Shown here: positions 42,200-50,715 of the stretch, piece by piece | Layout of the letters: the number at the start of each line of letters is the position of its first letter | Numbering within the stretch: the stretch's first letter is position 1 | DNA from: Chloroflexota bacterium | GTDB taxonomy: Bacteria; Chloroflexota; Anaerolineae; Aggregatilineales; Phototrophicaceae | Assembly: GCA_026708115.1 (NCBI GenBank) | Contig: JAPOVL010000033.1 | Span: 62,001 to 126,000, forward strand | Length of the DNA stretch: 64,000 bases | Reading direction: 5' to 3' | Position numbers and translations under genes: made by a program | The notes under the pieces: generated by a model | Told to the model about the DNA's origin: nothing | Seen by the model: only the letters and a program-made list of their open reading frames with translations | Databases searched by the model: none

Positions 42200-43186
42200 T
42201 CAAAATGACGTGCCCGGTTCCGACAGCGAATGCCTGTTGAGCAATTGTTCCGCCAGTTCCGTCGCGTCCACCGGCCAAAAGCATTCTGGACGAGGTCGCT
42301 TCACATTTGGCGCACCGTCTTTTGGACGGCATTTCCGCACGCATTCAGCCCATTGCTCTGGAATCGCCTCCCGCCCCCAAACAGCGCCCAATAGCGCGCC
42401 GGCAATAGCGGCGTTGGTATCGGTGTCGCCACCGCGCATGACGCTGTCTACGACTCCTTGTTCCAGATTCTCGGCATGCAGGAGCTGCCAAAGGGCGTTT
42501 CGGAATGCGATGAGCACCCATCCCTGCGACTTGACATAGTCGGCGGGCGGGGCTTCGGAAGCTTTTACGACCGTATCGAGGAGGCTTGCGCAGACCTGCA
42601 TTTCTTGCGCCCAAGCCACGATGCGCTCATAAAGATTTTGTGCGTCGCAGCCTTGTCGTATCGCGTAGGCAATCGACATCGCGTACAGCGCATTGGCCTG
42701 CTGACAAATCGGATGAATATGGGTGATGGCTGCATCCTGCCGCGCCCAATCCGCCACATGGCTCAAGTCATGGTTGGCGCCGAAAATGCCCAAAGGGCTG
42801 ACCCGCATCATCGCGCCGTTGGCTTGGCTCTTACGATTGTGACGACCGCGCAGTCCGTTGGCGACCGTCATTCCGCAATCGAAAGGATCGGAATCCAGCC
42901 AGCGAACATAGGCTACCCGTACTGCCTCGCGGTCATAGTGCCCGTGCTCCGCCAGCGAGCGCGCCAGCGCCAGAGCCATTTCGGAATCGTCGGTGGGCTG
43001 CCCCGCGATTGTATTCCATGTGCCGCCATCGGCGAGTTCACGTACGCCATTGGGATATGTCCGCCGGATTTGCTCCGGCGTCTGGAATTCCACCAAGCTT
43101 CCGAGCGCGTCACCGGCAAGCTGCCCGAGCAGGCAGCCTCGAGCGCGTTCCAGCATTGCTTGCCTAGGGTTCTCCCTGGTTGTCAT
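42200..43186 (-). CDS. ADP-ribosylglycohydrolase family protein
   Basis: 328 residues. The family hallmarks are GCLLGQLAGDALGSLVEF near residue 17, the metal-binding PTDDSEMALALARSL near 64, and the C-terminal MRGGDTDTNAAIAGALLGAV near 249. The paired Asp residues bind two Mg2+ ions. It removes ADP-ribose from proteins or small molecules (DraG/ARH-like). The tRNA-Asn lies 63 bases upstream of its start on the same strand. Confidence 0.9.
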   Translation of the reverse strand: MTTRENPRQAMLERARGCLLGQLAGDALGSLVEFQTPEQIRRTYPNGVRELADGGTWNTIAGQPTDDSEMALALARSLAEHGHYDREAVRVAYVRWLDSDPFDCGMTVANGLRGRHNRKSQANGAMMRVSPLGIFGANHDLSHVADWARQDAAITHIHPICQQANALYAMSIAYAIRQGCDAQNLYERIVAWAQEMQVCASLLDTVVKASEAPPADYVKSQGWVLIAFRNALWQLLHAENLEQGVVDSVMRGGDTDTNAAIAGALLGAVWGREAIPEQWAECVRKCRPKDGAPNVKRPRPECFWPVDATELAEQLLNRHSLSEPGTSF

Positions 43187-43249
43187 AGGCGCTTGCGCGT
43201 GTAAGGAGGACGGAACTCGCGGCCAAAGAACCGCTGATATTCACGTTTG

Positions 43250-43322
43250 CTCCGTAGCTTGGACTTGAACCAAGAACCGATCGGTTAACAGCCGATTGCT
43301 CTGCCAATTGAGCTACTACGGA
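43250..43322 (-). tRNA. tRNA-Asn(GTT)
   Basis: 73 bases. The 7-bp acceptor stem TCCGTAG/CTACGGA closes perfectly. The anticodon arm is ATCGG-CTGTTAA-CCGAT with anticodon GTT at 43289-43287. The T arm carries TTGG-TTCAAGT-CCAA. CCA is not encoded. A strong promoter lies just upstream. Confidence 0.96.
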
Positions 43323-43335
43323 ATAATGATGCGCT

Positions 43336-43364
43336 ATAATATCTAAGGCGAAGTCGACTGTCAA
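43336..43364 (-). promoter_or_regulatory. Sigma70-type promoter of tRNA-Asn
   Basis: Read on the minus strand, TTGACA (43364-43359), a 17-base spacer and TATTAT (43341-43336). The expected start point is about seven bases before the mature tRNA 5' end at 43322. Consensus boxes, spacing and location all agree. Confidence 0.82.
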
Positions 43365-43413
43365 GATGTTTCCCGCACTTGGAACCGGTTCTTTGCAGAG
43401 TTCATAAAGGTGA

Positions 43414-44565
43414 ATGCTCCCTTTGATCGAGATTCGACCGTTAGCTAACCGACGGGAATTCGATAACTTCTTTCGTTTTCCCTGGCGACATTACGCGGAA
43501 GACCCAAATTGGGTGCCACCGCTGCTTTCCATGAGGCGCCAACTGCTGGACAAAGCCAAACACCCTGCCTGGCAATACATGGAAGGCGAATATTTCGCCG
43601 CATGGAGAGGCGACGATGTGCTTGGCACGGTCGTCGCGTTCATCAACCACGAGCACAATCGCTACCAGGACGAGAATATCGGTTTCTTTGGCATGTTCGA
43701 GACGGTCAACGAGCCGGAGGTTGCTCGCGCTCTGCTGGAAGTCGCGTGCGAGTGGGCGCAGGAACGGGGCGCTGCAGCGATACGGGGACCCGCGACATTT
43801 ACGACCAACGAGGAATGTGGATTGCTGATCGATAATTTCTCCCCTCCCGTGATCATGATGCCCTATAACCCGCCTTACTATCAGAAGCTGGTAGAGTCTG
43901 CCGGTTTTGACAAGGTGATGGATGTTCACTGTTTGTACATGGATCGCGACTTGATCGAAGCCAACGATACCTTGGCTCGCCTGGAACGGTTGGTTGGCCG
44001 CGCGGCCAAGCGCAGCAATATCAGCGTGCGCAAGTTTAACGGGCGTGACAAGAAAGCCGAATTCAGGCGCTTTCGGGAAATATACAATGCTGCTTGGGAA
44101 CAAAATTGGGGATTCATCCCAATGAACGAGGCCGAATTGCAGGCCTTGGTAGACGACTTGGGGATGTTGGTGGAGCCGAACCTGGCATGCTTCGCCGAAA
44201 TCGCCGGCGAGCCAGTTGGCTTTGCCCTCTCAATCCCCAATTTCAACGAACCTCTGCAGCGCGCTTATCCGCGGCCGGGCGTGCCGGAAGTGCTGACGAT
44301 GGCGCAGGTGGCTTGGCGCTGGAAGATCCGAAAGTCGATCCGCGGTGTGCGTATGCCCTTGATGGGCGTCAAAAAAGAATACCGCAATAGGGGCGTCGAG
44401 TTGGCGATGTTTCTGGCTTTGATGAAGGCGCTATTGCCTTCGCAATATGATTATCTGGATTCCGGCTGGATTCTGGAGACAAATCCCCTGATTGGCATCA
44501 GTGTCAATTTGGGCAGCAAAATCTACAAGACCCACCGTTTCTATCAGAAGGCCCTTGTCCCTTAA
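43414..44565 (+). CDS. GNAT-like acetyltransferase-fold protein
   Basis: 383 residues. The protein looks like a tandem GNAT-fold family found in many bacteria, often named only as N-acetyltransferase. It has FRFPWRHYAEDPNWVPPLLS near residue 20, AIRGPATFTTNEECGLLIDN near 124, FIPMNEAELQAL near 234 and a late GVKKEYRNRGVELAMFLALM near 324, where the acetyl-CoA pyrophosphate loop would be. The length and motifs are internally consistent. The acceptor is unknown. Its stop overlaps the convergent solute-binding protein gene by four bases. Confidence 0.65.
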   Translation: MLPLIEIRPLANRREFDNFFRFPWRHYAEDPNWVPPLLSMRRQLLDKAKHPAWQYMEGEYFAAWRGDDVLGTVVAFINHEHNRYQDENIGFFGMFETVNEPEVARALLEVACEWAQERGAAAIRGPATFTTNEECGLLIDNFSPPVIMMPYNPPYYQKLVESAGFDKVMDVHCLYMDRDLIEANDTLARLERLVGRAAKRSNISVRKFNGRDKKAEFRRFREIYNAAWEQNWGFIPMNEAELQALVDDLGMLVEPNLACFAEIAGEPVGFALSIPNFNEPLQRAYPRPGVPEVLTMAQVAWRWKIRKSIRGVRMPLMGVKKEYRNRGVELAMFLALMKALLPSQYDYLDSGWILETNPLIGISVNLGSKIYKTHRFYQKALVP

Positions 44566-45875
44566 CGATCGCCGAACTGGTTCATCACTTGTCGAGTTGC
44601 GGATGCGGCGCTGACTTCGCCATGCAAAACCCGGGCCAGCGCCTCTTGCATGATCCGCGGGGCGGAGCCGCCCTCGCTTTCCGGCAGTGGCAGAATACCC
44701 TTGTATAAGAGGTCTTCAAAGAATTGATGATCGACGTTTTCCGGCAAGCTATCCCGCAATATTGCGGGCTGAGTGGGTAGTTGATACAGCGCCTTTGCGA
44801 ATTCGGCATGAAACGCAGGCTCGGTCATCCATTCCAGAAAACGAGCCGCGAGCGTCTGGCGCGTTTGATCGGGCGTGATGATTACCCACAGCCAGCCATC
44901 GCGCGTTGCCAGGCTTTCGCCGTTGGCAGTTGGTATGTTGGATGGGAACAATTCTATGTCATGCTGGTCCAGCATTGATAAGTATTCAGTTGAACCAAAT
45001 ACGGCGACCTTCGCTAGAGCCGTATCGCCAATGAAGTCCGGCCGATAATCGGCAGGTGTCTGATAGCTGAGTACGTCGATGGGAATAAGGTCTTGCTTCA
45101 CAAGTTGCTCATAGAACTCTAAAACGGCAAAAAGCGCGCCTTCATCAATTGCAACGACATCGTTGCGGGAGGTGGAACCGCTCGCGGCTAGATACTGAAG
45201 ATAAAATGTTTGGTTCAAGCCGGTGCTGCGCGCTGCGGGGAAAAGCAGCGTAGCGCCGCGAGAAAGCACATCGTCGAAACGGACGCCAAGCCCCGCATCG
45301 CTCAGTGGCTGAGTCGAGACCGCGTGCAATACCTCAAAGAAATACGGCAAGCCATACAGGGCCGTGCCGCCGTCTTGCGGGATCTGGCCGAATTCCAGCG
45401 CGATTCCCAGGTCGCTAATTAACGCCGACGAGAACAAAGTCTCCATAGAGTACAGATACTGCCGCGCCTGCGTCGGGGTGAAGTCGCGCCGGCGGATGAG
45501 AGCGACATCCGGCAGAGCGCCGGGGGCTACCTCGCTTGCGGACCGAATGGAAGACATGATTCCACCGGTCACACCAACATCCTTGATACGGTATTTGACA
45601 TCTATGTCGTTGTTGGAGGAGAAGACGCTTGTGTGTTCTTGCAAGAGCGCGAACGCAATACCAGATTTGTCGGATATCAGCGGAACCGGCAACCACGCCT
45701 GCAGCGGCTGCTCTGACGCGCCAACCTCGGAAGGCGGATTCTCTTGCGCATTTGCGCGAGAATCGCTTAAGCCCAATATGCAGAATAGAAGCGCGGCCAA
45801 GGCCAGCATGGTTTGCGCTGTTTTCGAGGAGATTCCTCCGCGTGGCATCAGGCGAAATGAGTTTGTCAATGTCAT
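44562..45875 (-). CDS. Extracellular solute-binding protein (family 1-like)
   Basis: 437 residues from ATG 45875; the frame is open to 46001, but that part does not look coding. A signal peptide (TMLALAALLFCILGLSDSRA, cleavage likely ANA-QE) precedes a two-lobed binding-protein domain. Features include LPDVALIRRRDF, GTALYGLPYFFEVLHAVS, and DGWLWVIITPDQTRQTLAARFLEWM in shortened form near the C-terminus, all typical of sugar-type binding proteins. No permease or ATPase genes are beside it, so the transporter partner is elsewhere. The ligand is unknown. Confidence 0.72.
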   Translation of the reverse strand: MTLTNSFRLMPRGGISSKTAQTMLALAALLFCILGLSDSRANAQENPPSEVGASEQPLQAWLPVPLISDKSGIAFALLQEHTSVFSSNNDIDVKYRIKDVGVTGGIMSSIRSASEVAPGALPDVALIRRRDFTPTQARQYLYSMETLFSSALISDLGIALEFGQIPQDGGTALYGLPYFFEVLHAVSTQPLSDAGLGVRFDDVLSRGATLLFPAARSTGLNQTFYLQYLAASGSTSRNDVVAIDEGALFAVLEFYEQLVKQDLIPIDVLSYQTPADYRPDFIGDTALAKVAVFGSTEYLSMLDQHDIELFPSNIPTANGESLATRDGWLWVIITPDQTRQTLAARFLEWMTEPAFHAEFAKALYQLPTQPAILRDSLPENVDHQFFEDLLYKGILPLPESEGGSAPRIMQEALARVLHGEVSAASATRQVMNQFGDR

Positions 45876-46032
45876 ACTGCCCAACTGGCGGATGGCATTT
45901 CCTCCCGGACCGTGATGGCAACGTACGAGCGGTAACAGTAGACCGTGCTTGAAAAGCGCGTCCTCTTCCCACCGCCTTGGTAGCAGCGTGGCCCAGTTCA
46001 TTTACTTATTCCCTCGTGTCGCCATCCGCGTG

Positions 46033-46566
46033 CTATCGTTGACCATTGAGATGAAACAACACCTCTTCCATAGTGTGTGCGATAGTAATCATGCCCTGGT
46101 AACCGGCGCCAAGGTAGGGGCTTGCCTGCAGCGCTCCAATGATGTCTTGCCAGAGGCCGCCAAAGCAAATAAAGGGTCGGTCCGGGATGCCGCCGATGCG
46201 CATCAATTCCCAAGTCTCGGCGATCTCGTGCAGGGTGCCGGTGCCACCGGGCATTGCCAAATAGGCATCGGCATTTTCGACCATGTACGAGAGACGATCA
46301 CGCAGGTCCGCAAAGTGAACGATTTCGCAGTTGTAGGTGTTTGGCTGCAGATCGTAACGCTTGCCGATCTGATCTGTGGTCACGCCGATCACGTGCCCGT
46401 CGGCTTGGCGCGCGCCTTTGCTGACTGCTTCCATCATGCCGTAGTATCCGCCGGTCATGACCTTGTAACCTGCTTGCGCGAGCCCGGCGCCGATAGCGAC
46501 CGCTGTATCATACAGGGGGTTGTCTGGGTGGACCTGGGAACTGCCAAACACGGTGATCGTCTTCAT
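46033..46566 (-). CDS. LOG-family protein (TIGR00730-type nucleotide phosphoribohydrolase)
   Basis: 177 residues. The N-terminus TITVFGSSQVHPDNPLYDTA and VMTGGYYGMMEAVSKGA are the Rossmann-like nucleotide part. The catalytic signature PGGTGTLHEIAETWE lies near residue 105. The family includes LOG cytokinin-activating enzymes and bacterial relatives that release base from nucleoside monophosphates. GAGGA precedes the ATG. A diverged copy of its first 35 or so codons occurs at 48040-48142, part of a segmental duplication. Confidence 0.85.
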   Translation of the reverse strand: MKTITVFGSSQVHPDNPLYDTAVAIGAGLAQAGYKVMTGGYYGMMEAVSKGARQADGHVIGVTTDQIGKRYDLQPNTYNCEIVHFADLRDRLSYMVENADAYLAMPGGTGTLHEIAETWELMRIGGIPDRPFICFGGLWQDIIGALQASPYLGAGYQGMITIAHTMEEVLFHLNGQR

Positions 46567-46778
46567 TCTTCCTCGTTCGCGAGTTACCCTTGGAACAAGA
46601 TTTGAGTATAGCAGACATCGGCACGGGCGCTAATGTAGACTTGTATGAGCGGTCTCTAATGCAACATTTATCGTCTAAATGTCGTAGCTAGAGATACCCC
46701 TGAGATTTAGGGGGGAAACTGGCTGTCTTTGTGATGTATAGTAAAGCTGTGGACCGACGGGTTGATAAAGGAGAGAGA

Positions 46779-47828
46779 ATGTTCACAAGATGGATTTACA
46801 TAGCGCTGGTGATCGCGGTTATTGTGCCGTTGGCTGCAGTTGTCGCGAATGCGGACAATGCAGACGATGTAATTTGCGGCGATCTTGCCGAGTCCGATTG
46901 TCAGATTCTCAAAGACAATCTTACGGCAATGGAATCCGTTGGGGCCATGTCGTTTAGCGTGTCCATGTCGATAGATGTGCCGGAGGGAGATGCCGTCAAT
47001 GACAGGACTGCAATGAACATGTCACTTGCCGCGCAGGGCAGCCTGTCTGTTGATCCGGCGATCCTGGCCGAGATAGTGGATTTGGAGGATCAAATTGAGG
47101 AATCGCCGAGCCTGTTGTTGTCGCAAGACACAATTACCGTACTGGATTCCTTCATAGCCGAGCTCACTGGAGACGTCAGACTGGATCTCCACATGGTGGC
47201 GGAAGGCGAAACATTAGACGTCGAGATGCATTTGCTGATGAGGGACGGCATCTTTGTGCTGGATGCCGGCGCTCTGGAAGATCTCATGGGACAGCCCATG
47301 CAAGGCGTGGACTGGTTGGGTTTGGACGCCAACGGTATTATGACGCTCGTGGCTTCAGATCCGAGTGTGACCGAGGCGCTTGGTCTGATGGAAGATATGG
47401 GGACAGATGCAAGCGACATACAAGCGGTTGAAGAGGCAGCTACCTCAGTCACGCGTTTGGCCGATAGCGAAATCAACGGGGTTGCGGTCGCTGTGTTCGA
47501 GAGCTCGGTGGATATGGGACTGCTGACCGATTTGGTCGTTGGACTTTACGATCCACAGGGTTTGATGAATCCAGCTGAAGTTGCGATGACACGGGAGGCC
47601 TTGGCCGAAACAGAGCTGATCATGTGGCAGTATATTGGCATCGACGACCATTATACCTACCGCACGGCGGTCTCTATGGAAATGGGCAGCAGGGATGTCG
47701 AGGTCGACATGGCCATGTCGCTGTCGATGACCCTGGATCAAGGCAACTTCAATGAACCGGTGGTCGTCGAGATTCCCGAAGACGCGTTTGTCATGCCGCT
47801 TGCCATGCTGATGCAAATGGGCAACTAG
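46779..47828 (+). CDS. Exported protein of unknown family, duplication copy 1
   Basis: 349 residues from ATG 46779, supported by GGAGAGAGA directly upstream; the frame opens at 46731. A signal peptide (WIYIALVIAVIVPLAAVVAN) and a conserved CxxL-xxxDC region near the start (VICGDLAESDCQIL) may form a disulfide. The body is acidic and rich in Met and Asp, with alternating strands, for example LRLDLHM-like MRDGIFVLDAGALEDLMGQP. It ends VEIPEDAFVMPLAMLMQMGN. That ending is identical to the paralog at 48351-49400. It resembles periplasmic or surface lipid-binding-like folds only loosely; the function is unknown. A terminator follows. Confidence 0.68.
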   Translation: MFTRWIYIALVIAVIVPLAAVVANADNADDVICGDLAESDCQILKDNLTAMESVGAMSFSVSMSIDVPEGDAVNDRTAMNMSLAAQGSLSVDPAILAEIVDLEDQIEESPSLLLSQDTITVLDSFIAELTGDVRLDLHMVAEGETLDVEMHLLMRDGIFVLDAGALEDLMGQPMQGVDWLGLDANGIMTLVASDPSVTEALGLMEDMGTDASDIQAVEEAATSVTRLADSEINGVAVAVFESSVDMGLLTDLVVGLYDPQGLMNPAEVAMTREALAETELIMWQYIGIDDHYTYRTAVSMEMGSRDVEVDMAMSLSMTLDQGNFNEPVVVEIPEDAFVMPLAMLMQMGN

Positions 47829-47841
47829 CCAGAGAAAAAGT

Positions 47842-47870
47842 CGGGGCGAGTTTTACACTCGCCCCGTTTG
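47842..47870 (+). terminator. Terminator of exported protein copy 1
   Basis: CGGGGCGAG (47842-47850), loop TTTTACA, CTCGCCCCG (47858-47866), then TTTGG. It begins 14 bases after the stop. A matching inverted repeat follows copy 2 at 49412-49441. Confidence 0.72.
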
Positions 47871-47896
47871 GATTTATGTCGCGCACTTAGCATTAT

Positions 47897-47982
47897 CGGA
47901 GAGGGTGGGATTCGGACCCACGGCACCCGGAGGATACAACTGTTTTCGAGACAGTCCCAATCGTCCACTTTGGCACCTCTCC
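47897..47982 (-). tRNA. tRNA-Ser(CGA), diverged copy 1
   Basis: 86 bases. The acceptor GGAGAGG/CCTCTCC is perfect. The anticodon arm is ACTGT-CTCGAAA-ACAGT with anticodon CGA. The long variable arm GTATCC...GGGTGC keeps pairing partly through wobbles. The T arm reads GTGGG-TCCGAAT-CCCAC, so the near-universal T55 is C. Copy 2 at 49469 has TTCGAAT. The -10 position reads TATACC (48001-47996) against TATACT in copy 2. It may be a decaying or weakly used gene. Confidence 0.85.
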
Positions 47983-48039
47983 CGAGCAGCGCCCCGGTAT
48001 ACACTTCCCGCAGAGAAAGGGAGCGCTATCATTGTATCT

Positions 48040-48142
48040 GCCGGTCATGACCTGCAACCCGCTTGCGCGAGCCCGGCGCCGATATCGACCGCTGTATCGT
48101 AGGGCGGACTTGGGAACTGCCATATTCGGTAATTATCTTCAT
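48040..48142 (-). pseudogene. 5' fragment of a LOG-family gene
   Basis: On the minus strand from 48142 it encodes KIITEYGSSQVRP, matching KTITVFGSSQVHP of the intact gene at 46566. The DNA match continues through GCCGGTCATGACC near 48041-48053, with small deletions that break the frame. About 35 of 177 codons remain. It marks the junction of the tandem duplication that also copied the exported protein and tRNA-Ser. Confidence 0.85.
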
Positions 48143-48350
48143 TCTGCTCGGATTGCCAAATATCGACGGAACAAACCCGAAGTGCGGCGGACGATGGCTA
48201 TGGCGCTGATGTGAACGCGTAGCCTTCATACTCAATTGAAACTTGATGCTTTCGCCCGGCGTAAACCGAGAGACCTCAATAATTCGGGGGCTGTAAACTA
48301 ATAATTGAGGTATATTTGAATCTTACATAAAATTCGGAGATGAGAGACAC
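48143..48350. other. Intergenic leader before exported protein copy 2
   Basis: 208 bases with no gene seen. It corresponds by position to 46567-46778 in the first duplication unit but is too diverged to align by eye. It ends with a GGAGA ribosome-binding site before the ATG at 48351. Confidence 0.5.
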
Positions 48351-49400
48351 ATGATGTTGACCGAGAAACTGAAAGCAGCGCTTGTCTTTGCGTTGTTACT
48401 GTTTCCACTGGCCAGCGCCGGTGCGCAAACCGATGATGACAGCGCGGTCTATTGCTCAACATTGTCGCCGGAGGACTGCGAGATCCTGGCGTTGAATGAG
48501 GCCTGGGGAAAGCAAAACGCGTCGGTGGCGTTCGAGATGACAGCCAACGCTTATATCAGCGTCAGTTTTGAAGGGATGCCATCCGAGGAAACGAATGCCG
48601 TTGTCACTGGTACTGGAAAACTGGCAACCGACAAGGAAGCATTCTATGACTGGTCAGATGTTGACAACGATGTTTCAGTTGAGGCTCTTGTTGACATACT
48701 TGAACGCGTTTTCAAGGGGATTGAGGGCGAAGTTTCGTTGAGCATTACCTCCACGGCTCACGACGAAACGACCAATTTGACGCTCAATCTGCGTATGCGC
48801 GACGGGATATACTTGCTGGACGCGGCTACGCTAGAAGGCTTGACGGGCGAATCGATGGGCGGCATGGGCTGGCTCGGTTTTGACGTCAGCGGCCTGGTCA
48901 GCGCACTGGCGGCTGAGGAGGACTTCAGTTCGGCTATTGGTCTGGCTACAGTCACAAATGAACCGGAGTTGGATGCGTACACGTCGATCGTTCGCCTGCC
49001 GGACAGCGAAGTTGATGGCGTGCGCGTTGCCGTGTTCGAATTCGACAGCGATGTGGCGGCTGCCGCAGCAGACTTCGAAATGCGGGACATGATGTATATG
49101 GCCGGTTCTGACACGCCCCTGGACGAAGCGTCCGTTGAAAGCATGATGTCAATGTTGAAGTCGATGCGGATGTCTGGCCTGGAGTTGATTGGCTTGGAAG
49201 ACTATCGCACCTATCGCATGACCTTTGACTTCGAAATGACATTCGACGGCGCGACGATGGGCGATCCCGACATAGACAGCATGTCATTGCTGCTCTCCGT
49301 GGCAGTCGACCTGCGCGACCACAACTTAGCCGTTGATGTCGAAATTCCCGAAGACGCTTTTGTCATGCCGCTTGCCATGCTGATGCAAATGGGCAACTAG
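48351..49400 (+). CDS. Exported protein of unknown family, duplication copy 2
   Basis: 349 residues (ATG 48351 or 48354). A signal peptide (LKAALVFALLLFPLASAGAQ) precedes VYCSTLSPEDCEILALN, equivalent to the CG..DC region of copy 1. Shared blocks with copy 1 include LTLNLRMRDGIYLLDAATLE, GWLGFDVSG, RLPDSEVDGVRVAVFE and the identical ending IPEDAFVMPLAMLMQMGN. Overall similarity is moderate, so the duplication is old. GGAGA lies 11 bases before the ATG. The function is unknown; two exported paralogs with the same tail suggest a shared partner or fold constraint. Confidence 0.68.
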   Translation: MMLTEKLKAALVFALLLFPLASAGAQTDDDSAVYCSTLSPEDCEILALNEAWGKQNASVAFEMTANAYISVSFEGMPSEETNAVVTGTGKLATDKEAFYDWSDVDNDVSVEALVDILERVFKGIEGEVSLSITSTAHDETTNLTLNLRMRDGIYLLDAATLEGLTGESMGGMGWLGFDVSGLVSALAAEEDFSSAIGLATVTNEPELDAYTSIVRLPDSEVDGVRVAVFEFDSDVAAAAADFEMRDMMYMAGSDTPLDEASVESMMSMLKSMRMSGLELIGLEDYRTYRMTFDFEMTFDGATMGDPDIDSMSLLLSVAVDLRDHNLAVDVEIPEDAFVMPLAMLMQMGN

Positions 49401-49411
49401 CCGAAGAAATT

Positions 49412-49441
49412 GTCGGGGCGAGGCTAGGCGCTCGCCCCGAC
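49412..49441 (+). terminator. Inverted repeat after exported protein copy 2
   Basis: An 11-bp perfect stem, GTCGGGGCGAG (49412-49422) and CTCGCCCCGAC (49431-49441), with an 8-base loop. It is the counterpart of the terminator at 47842 but lacks a T-run, so termination strength is uncertain. Confidence 0.55.
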
Positions 49442-49468
49442 TACGATATATCAAGCGCTTGCTGTTAA

Positions 49469-49555
<87 letters not shown>

Positions 49556-49636
49556 CGAGCAGCGCCCCAGTATACACTGCCCGCACAAAAAGAAAACACT
49601 GGCTTTGTCGATACGGGCGGCGCGCTACACTCGTCC

Positions 49637-50098
49637 CTAGGCGCGCAGCTTACGGAAAAACCGGCGTATTTGTTCAGCTGCCTCTTCCGCGAGCACACCA
49701 TGTTCGACCTGCGTGTGATGGTTGAGTCGATGGTGCCTCGTGACATCCATTACGCTGCCGGCGGCGCCGGCTTTGGGATCGATAGCCGCATATACCAGAC
49801 GCGGCACGCGGGCCAGCACCAAGGCGCCGGCGCACATTGCGCATGGCTCCAAGGTACAATAAAGCGTCACATCCTCCAGCCGCCATTGACCCAGGACATC
49901 GGCCGCCTGCCGCAAGGCGATCATCTCGGCGTGAGCGGTTGGGTCTTGGTCGGCTTCGCGGCGGTTGTAACCACGCCCGATGATCCGACCCTTATGCACT
50001 GCGATCGCGCCGATCGGCACATCATCGGATTCCAGCGCATTTTCCGCCTCGCGCAGGGCAATGCGCATCCATTTGCGGTCGTCATCGGTGACCGGCAT
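49637..50098 (-). CDS. tadA: tRNA-specific adenosine deaminase
   Basis: 153 residues. Zinc-dependent deaminase motifs are HAEMIALRQAA near residue 56 (zinc His and catalytic Glu) and LEPCAMCAGALVLARV near 83 (two zinc Cys). PIGAIAVHKGRIIGRGYNRR is the typical N-terminal strand. TadA makes inosine at position 34 of tRNA-Arg(ACG). It starts two bases after the stop of the acidic protein gene, so the two form an operon. Confidence 0.9.
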   Translation of the reverse strand: MPVTDDDRKWMRIALREAENALESDDVPIGAIAVHKGRIIGRGYNRREADQDPTAHAEMIALRQAADVLGQWRLEDVTLYCTLEPCAMCAGALVLARVPRLVYAAIDPKAGAAGSVMDVTRHHRLNHHTQVEHGVLAEEAAEQIRRFFRKLRA

Positions 50099-50100
50099 GG

Positions 50101-50631
50101 CTAAAAGAGGCTCATTTGCTGCGGCTTGTCGACATCCTCGTCGTCCTCGCCGGAATTGACGGGCTCTTCATCGTCGCTCGCTTCGGTTTCCTCCGCGGCC
50201 AGGCTGTCTTCAAAGGTCAGGGGGGCGGGTTCATCATTCGTTTCGCTCGTTTCGATGTTTTCAAGCGCGTCGGTCGAGATCGCGCTTCCAGGTTCAACCG
50301 TCGCTTGTGCCGGGTCAATCGGCAAGGTCTGATCGTCGGCGTCAGAACGACCCTCGGCGTGCAAGGTACATAGCGGGCAAAGACATTCCGCTGCGTGGGG
50401 CAGCGTATGCTCTAGAATCTCCATATCCGCCATGTGATCCGAGCTAATTTTGTCGACGTGCATGGTGGCTTCAATGTGCAATTGCGCCAACTCGTCTTCG
50501 TTGAATCCGACATCAAGCATGACCGCAGTCAAGGTAGGCAAGGTCACGCGATCATCTTGGCGCAGGACGTGCTTGTATTGCTCACGGAGGCTGCGGATCC
50601 ATTCTTCAAAAAAGACGCTGCGTTGATCCAT
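50101..50631 (-). CDS. Acidic protein with C-terminal clamp-binding-like motif
   Basis: 176 residues. The first 90 are helical with a CLCPLC pair near residue 84 that could bind metal. Residues from about 100 on are acidic and probably disordered (ETSETNDEPAPL, DEEPVNSGEDDEDVDKPQ). The protein ends QQMSLF, close to the QLxLF-type peptide that docks on the bacterial sliding clamp and placed where such peptides often are. Function unknown; a replication or repair role would be inference. It is coupled to tadA. Confidence 0.6.
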   Translation of the reverse strand: MDQRSVFFEEWIRSLREQYKHVLRQDDRVTLPTLTAVMLDVGFNEDELAQLHIEATMHVDKISSDHMADMEILEHTLPHAAECLCPLCTLHAEGRSDADDQTLPIDPAQATVEPGSAISTDALENIETSETNDEPAPLTFEDSLAAEETEASDDEEPVNSGEDDEDVDKPQQMSLF

Positions 50632-50715
50632 TGTTCTTCGTCCTCGACAGGCACGTTTGCGCCAGTTTATCAGATGAAGCTGGCAAAATACGCCCGAGCC
50701 CGACCAGTTGGCTCG

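Noticed and set aside
48305-48333. TTGAGG-17-TAAAAT promoter-like pair before exported protein copy 2
   Set aside because: The predicted start point would fall within the ribosome-binding site, leaving no usable leader, so I do not list it as a promoter.
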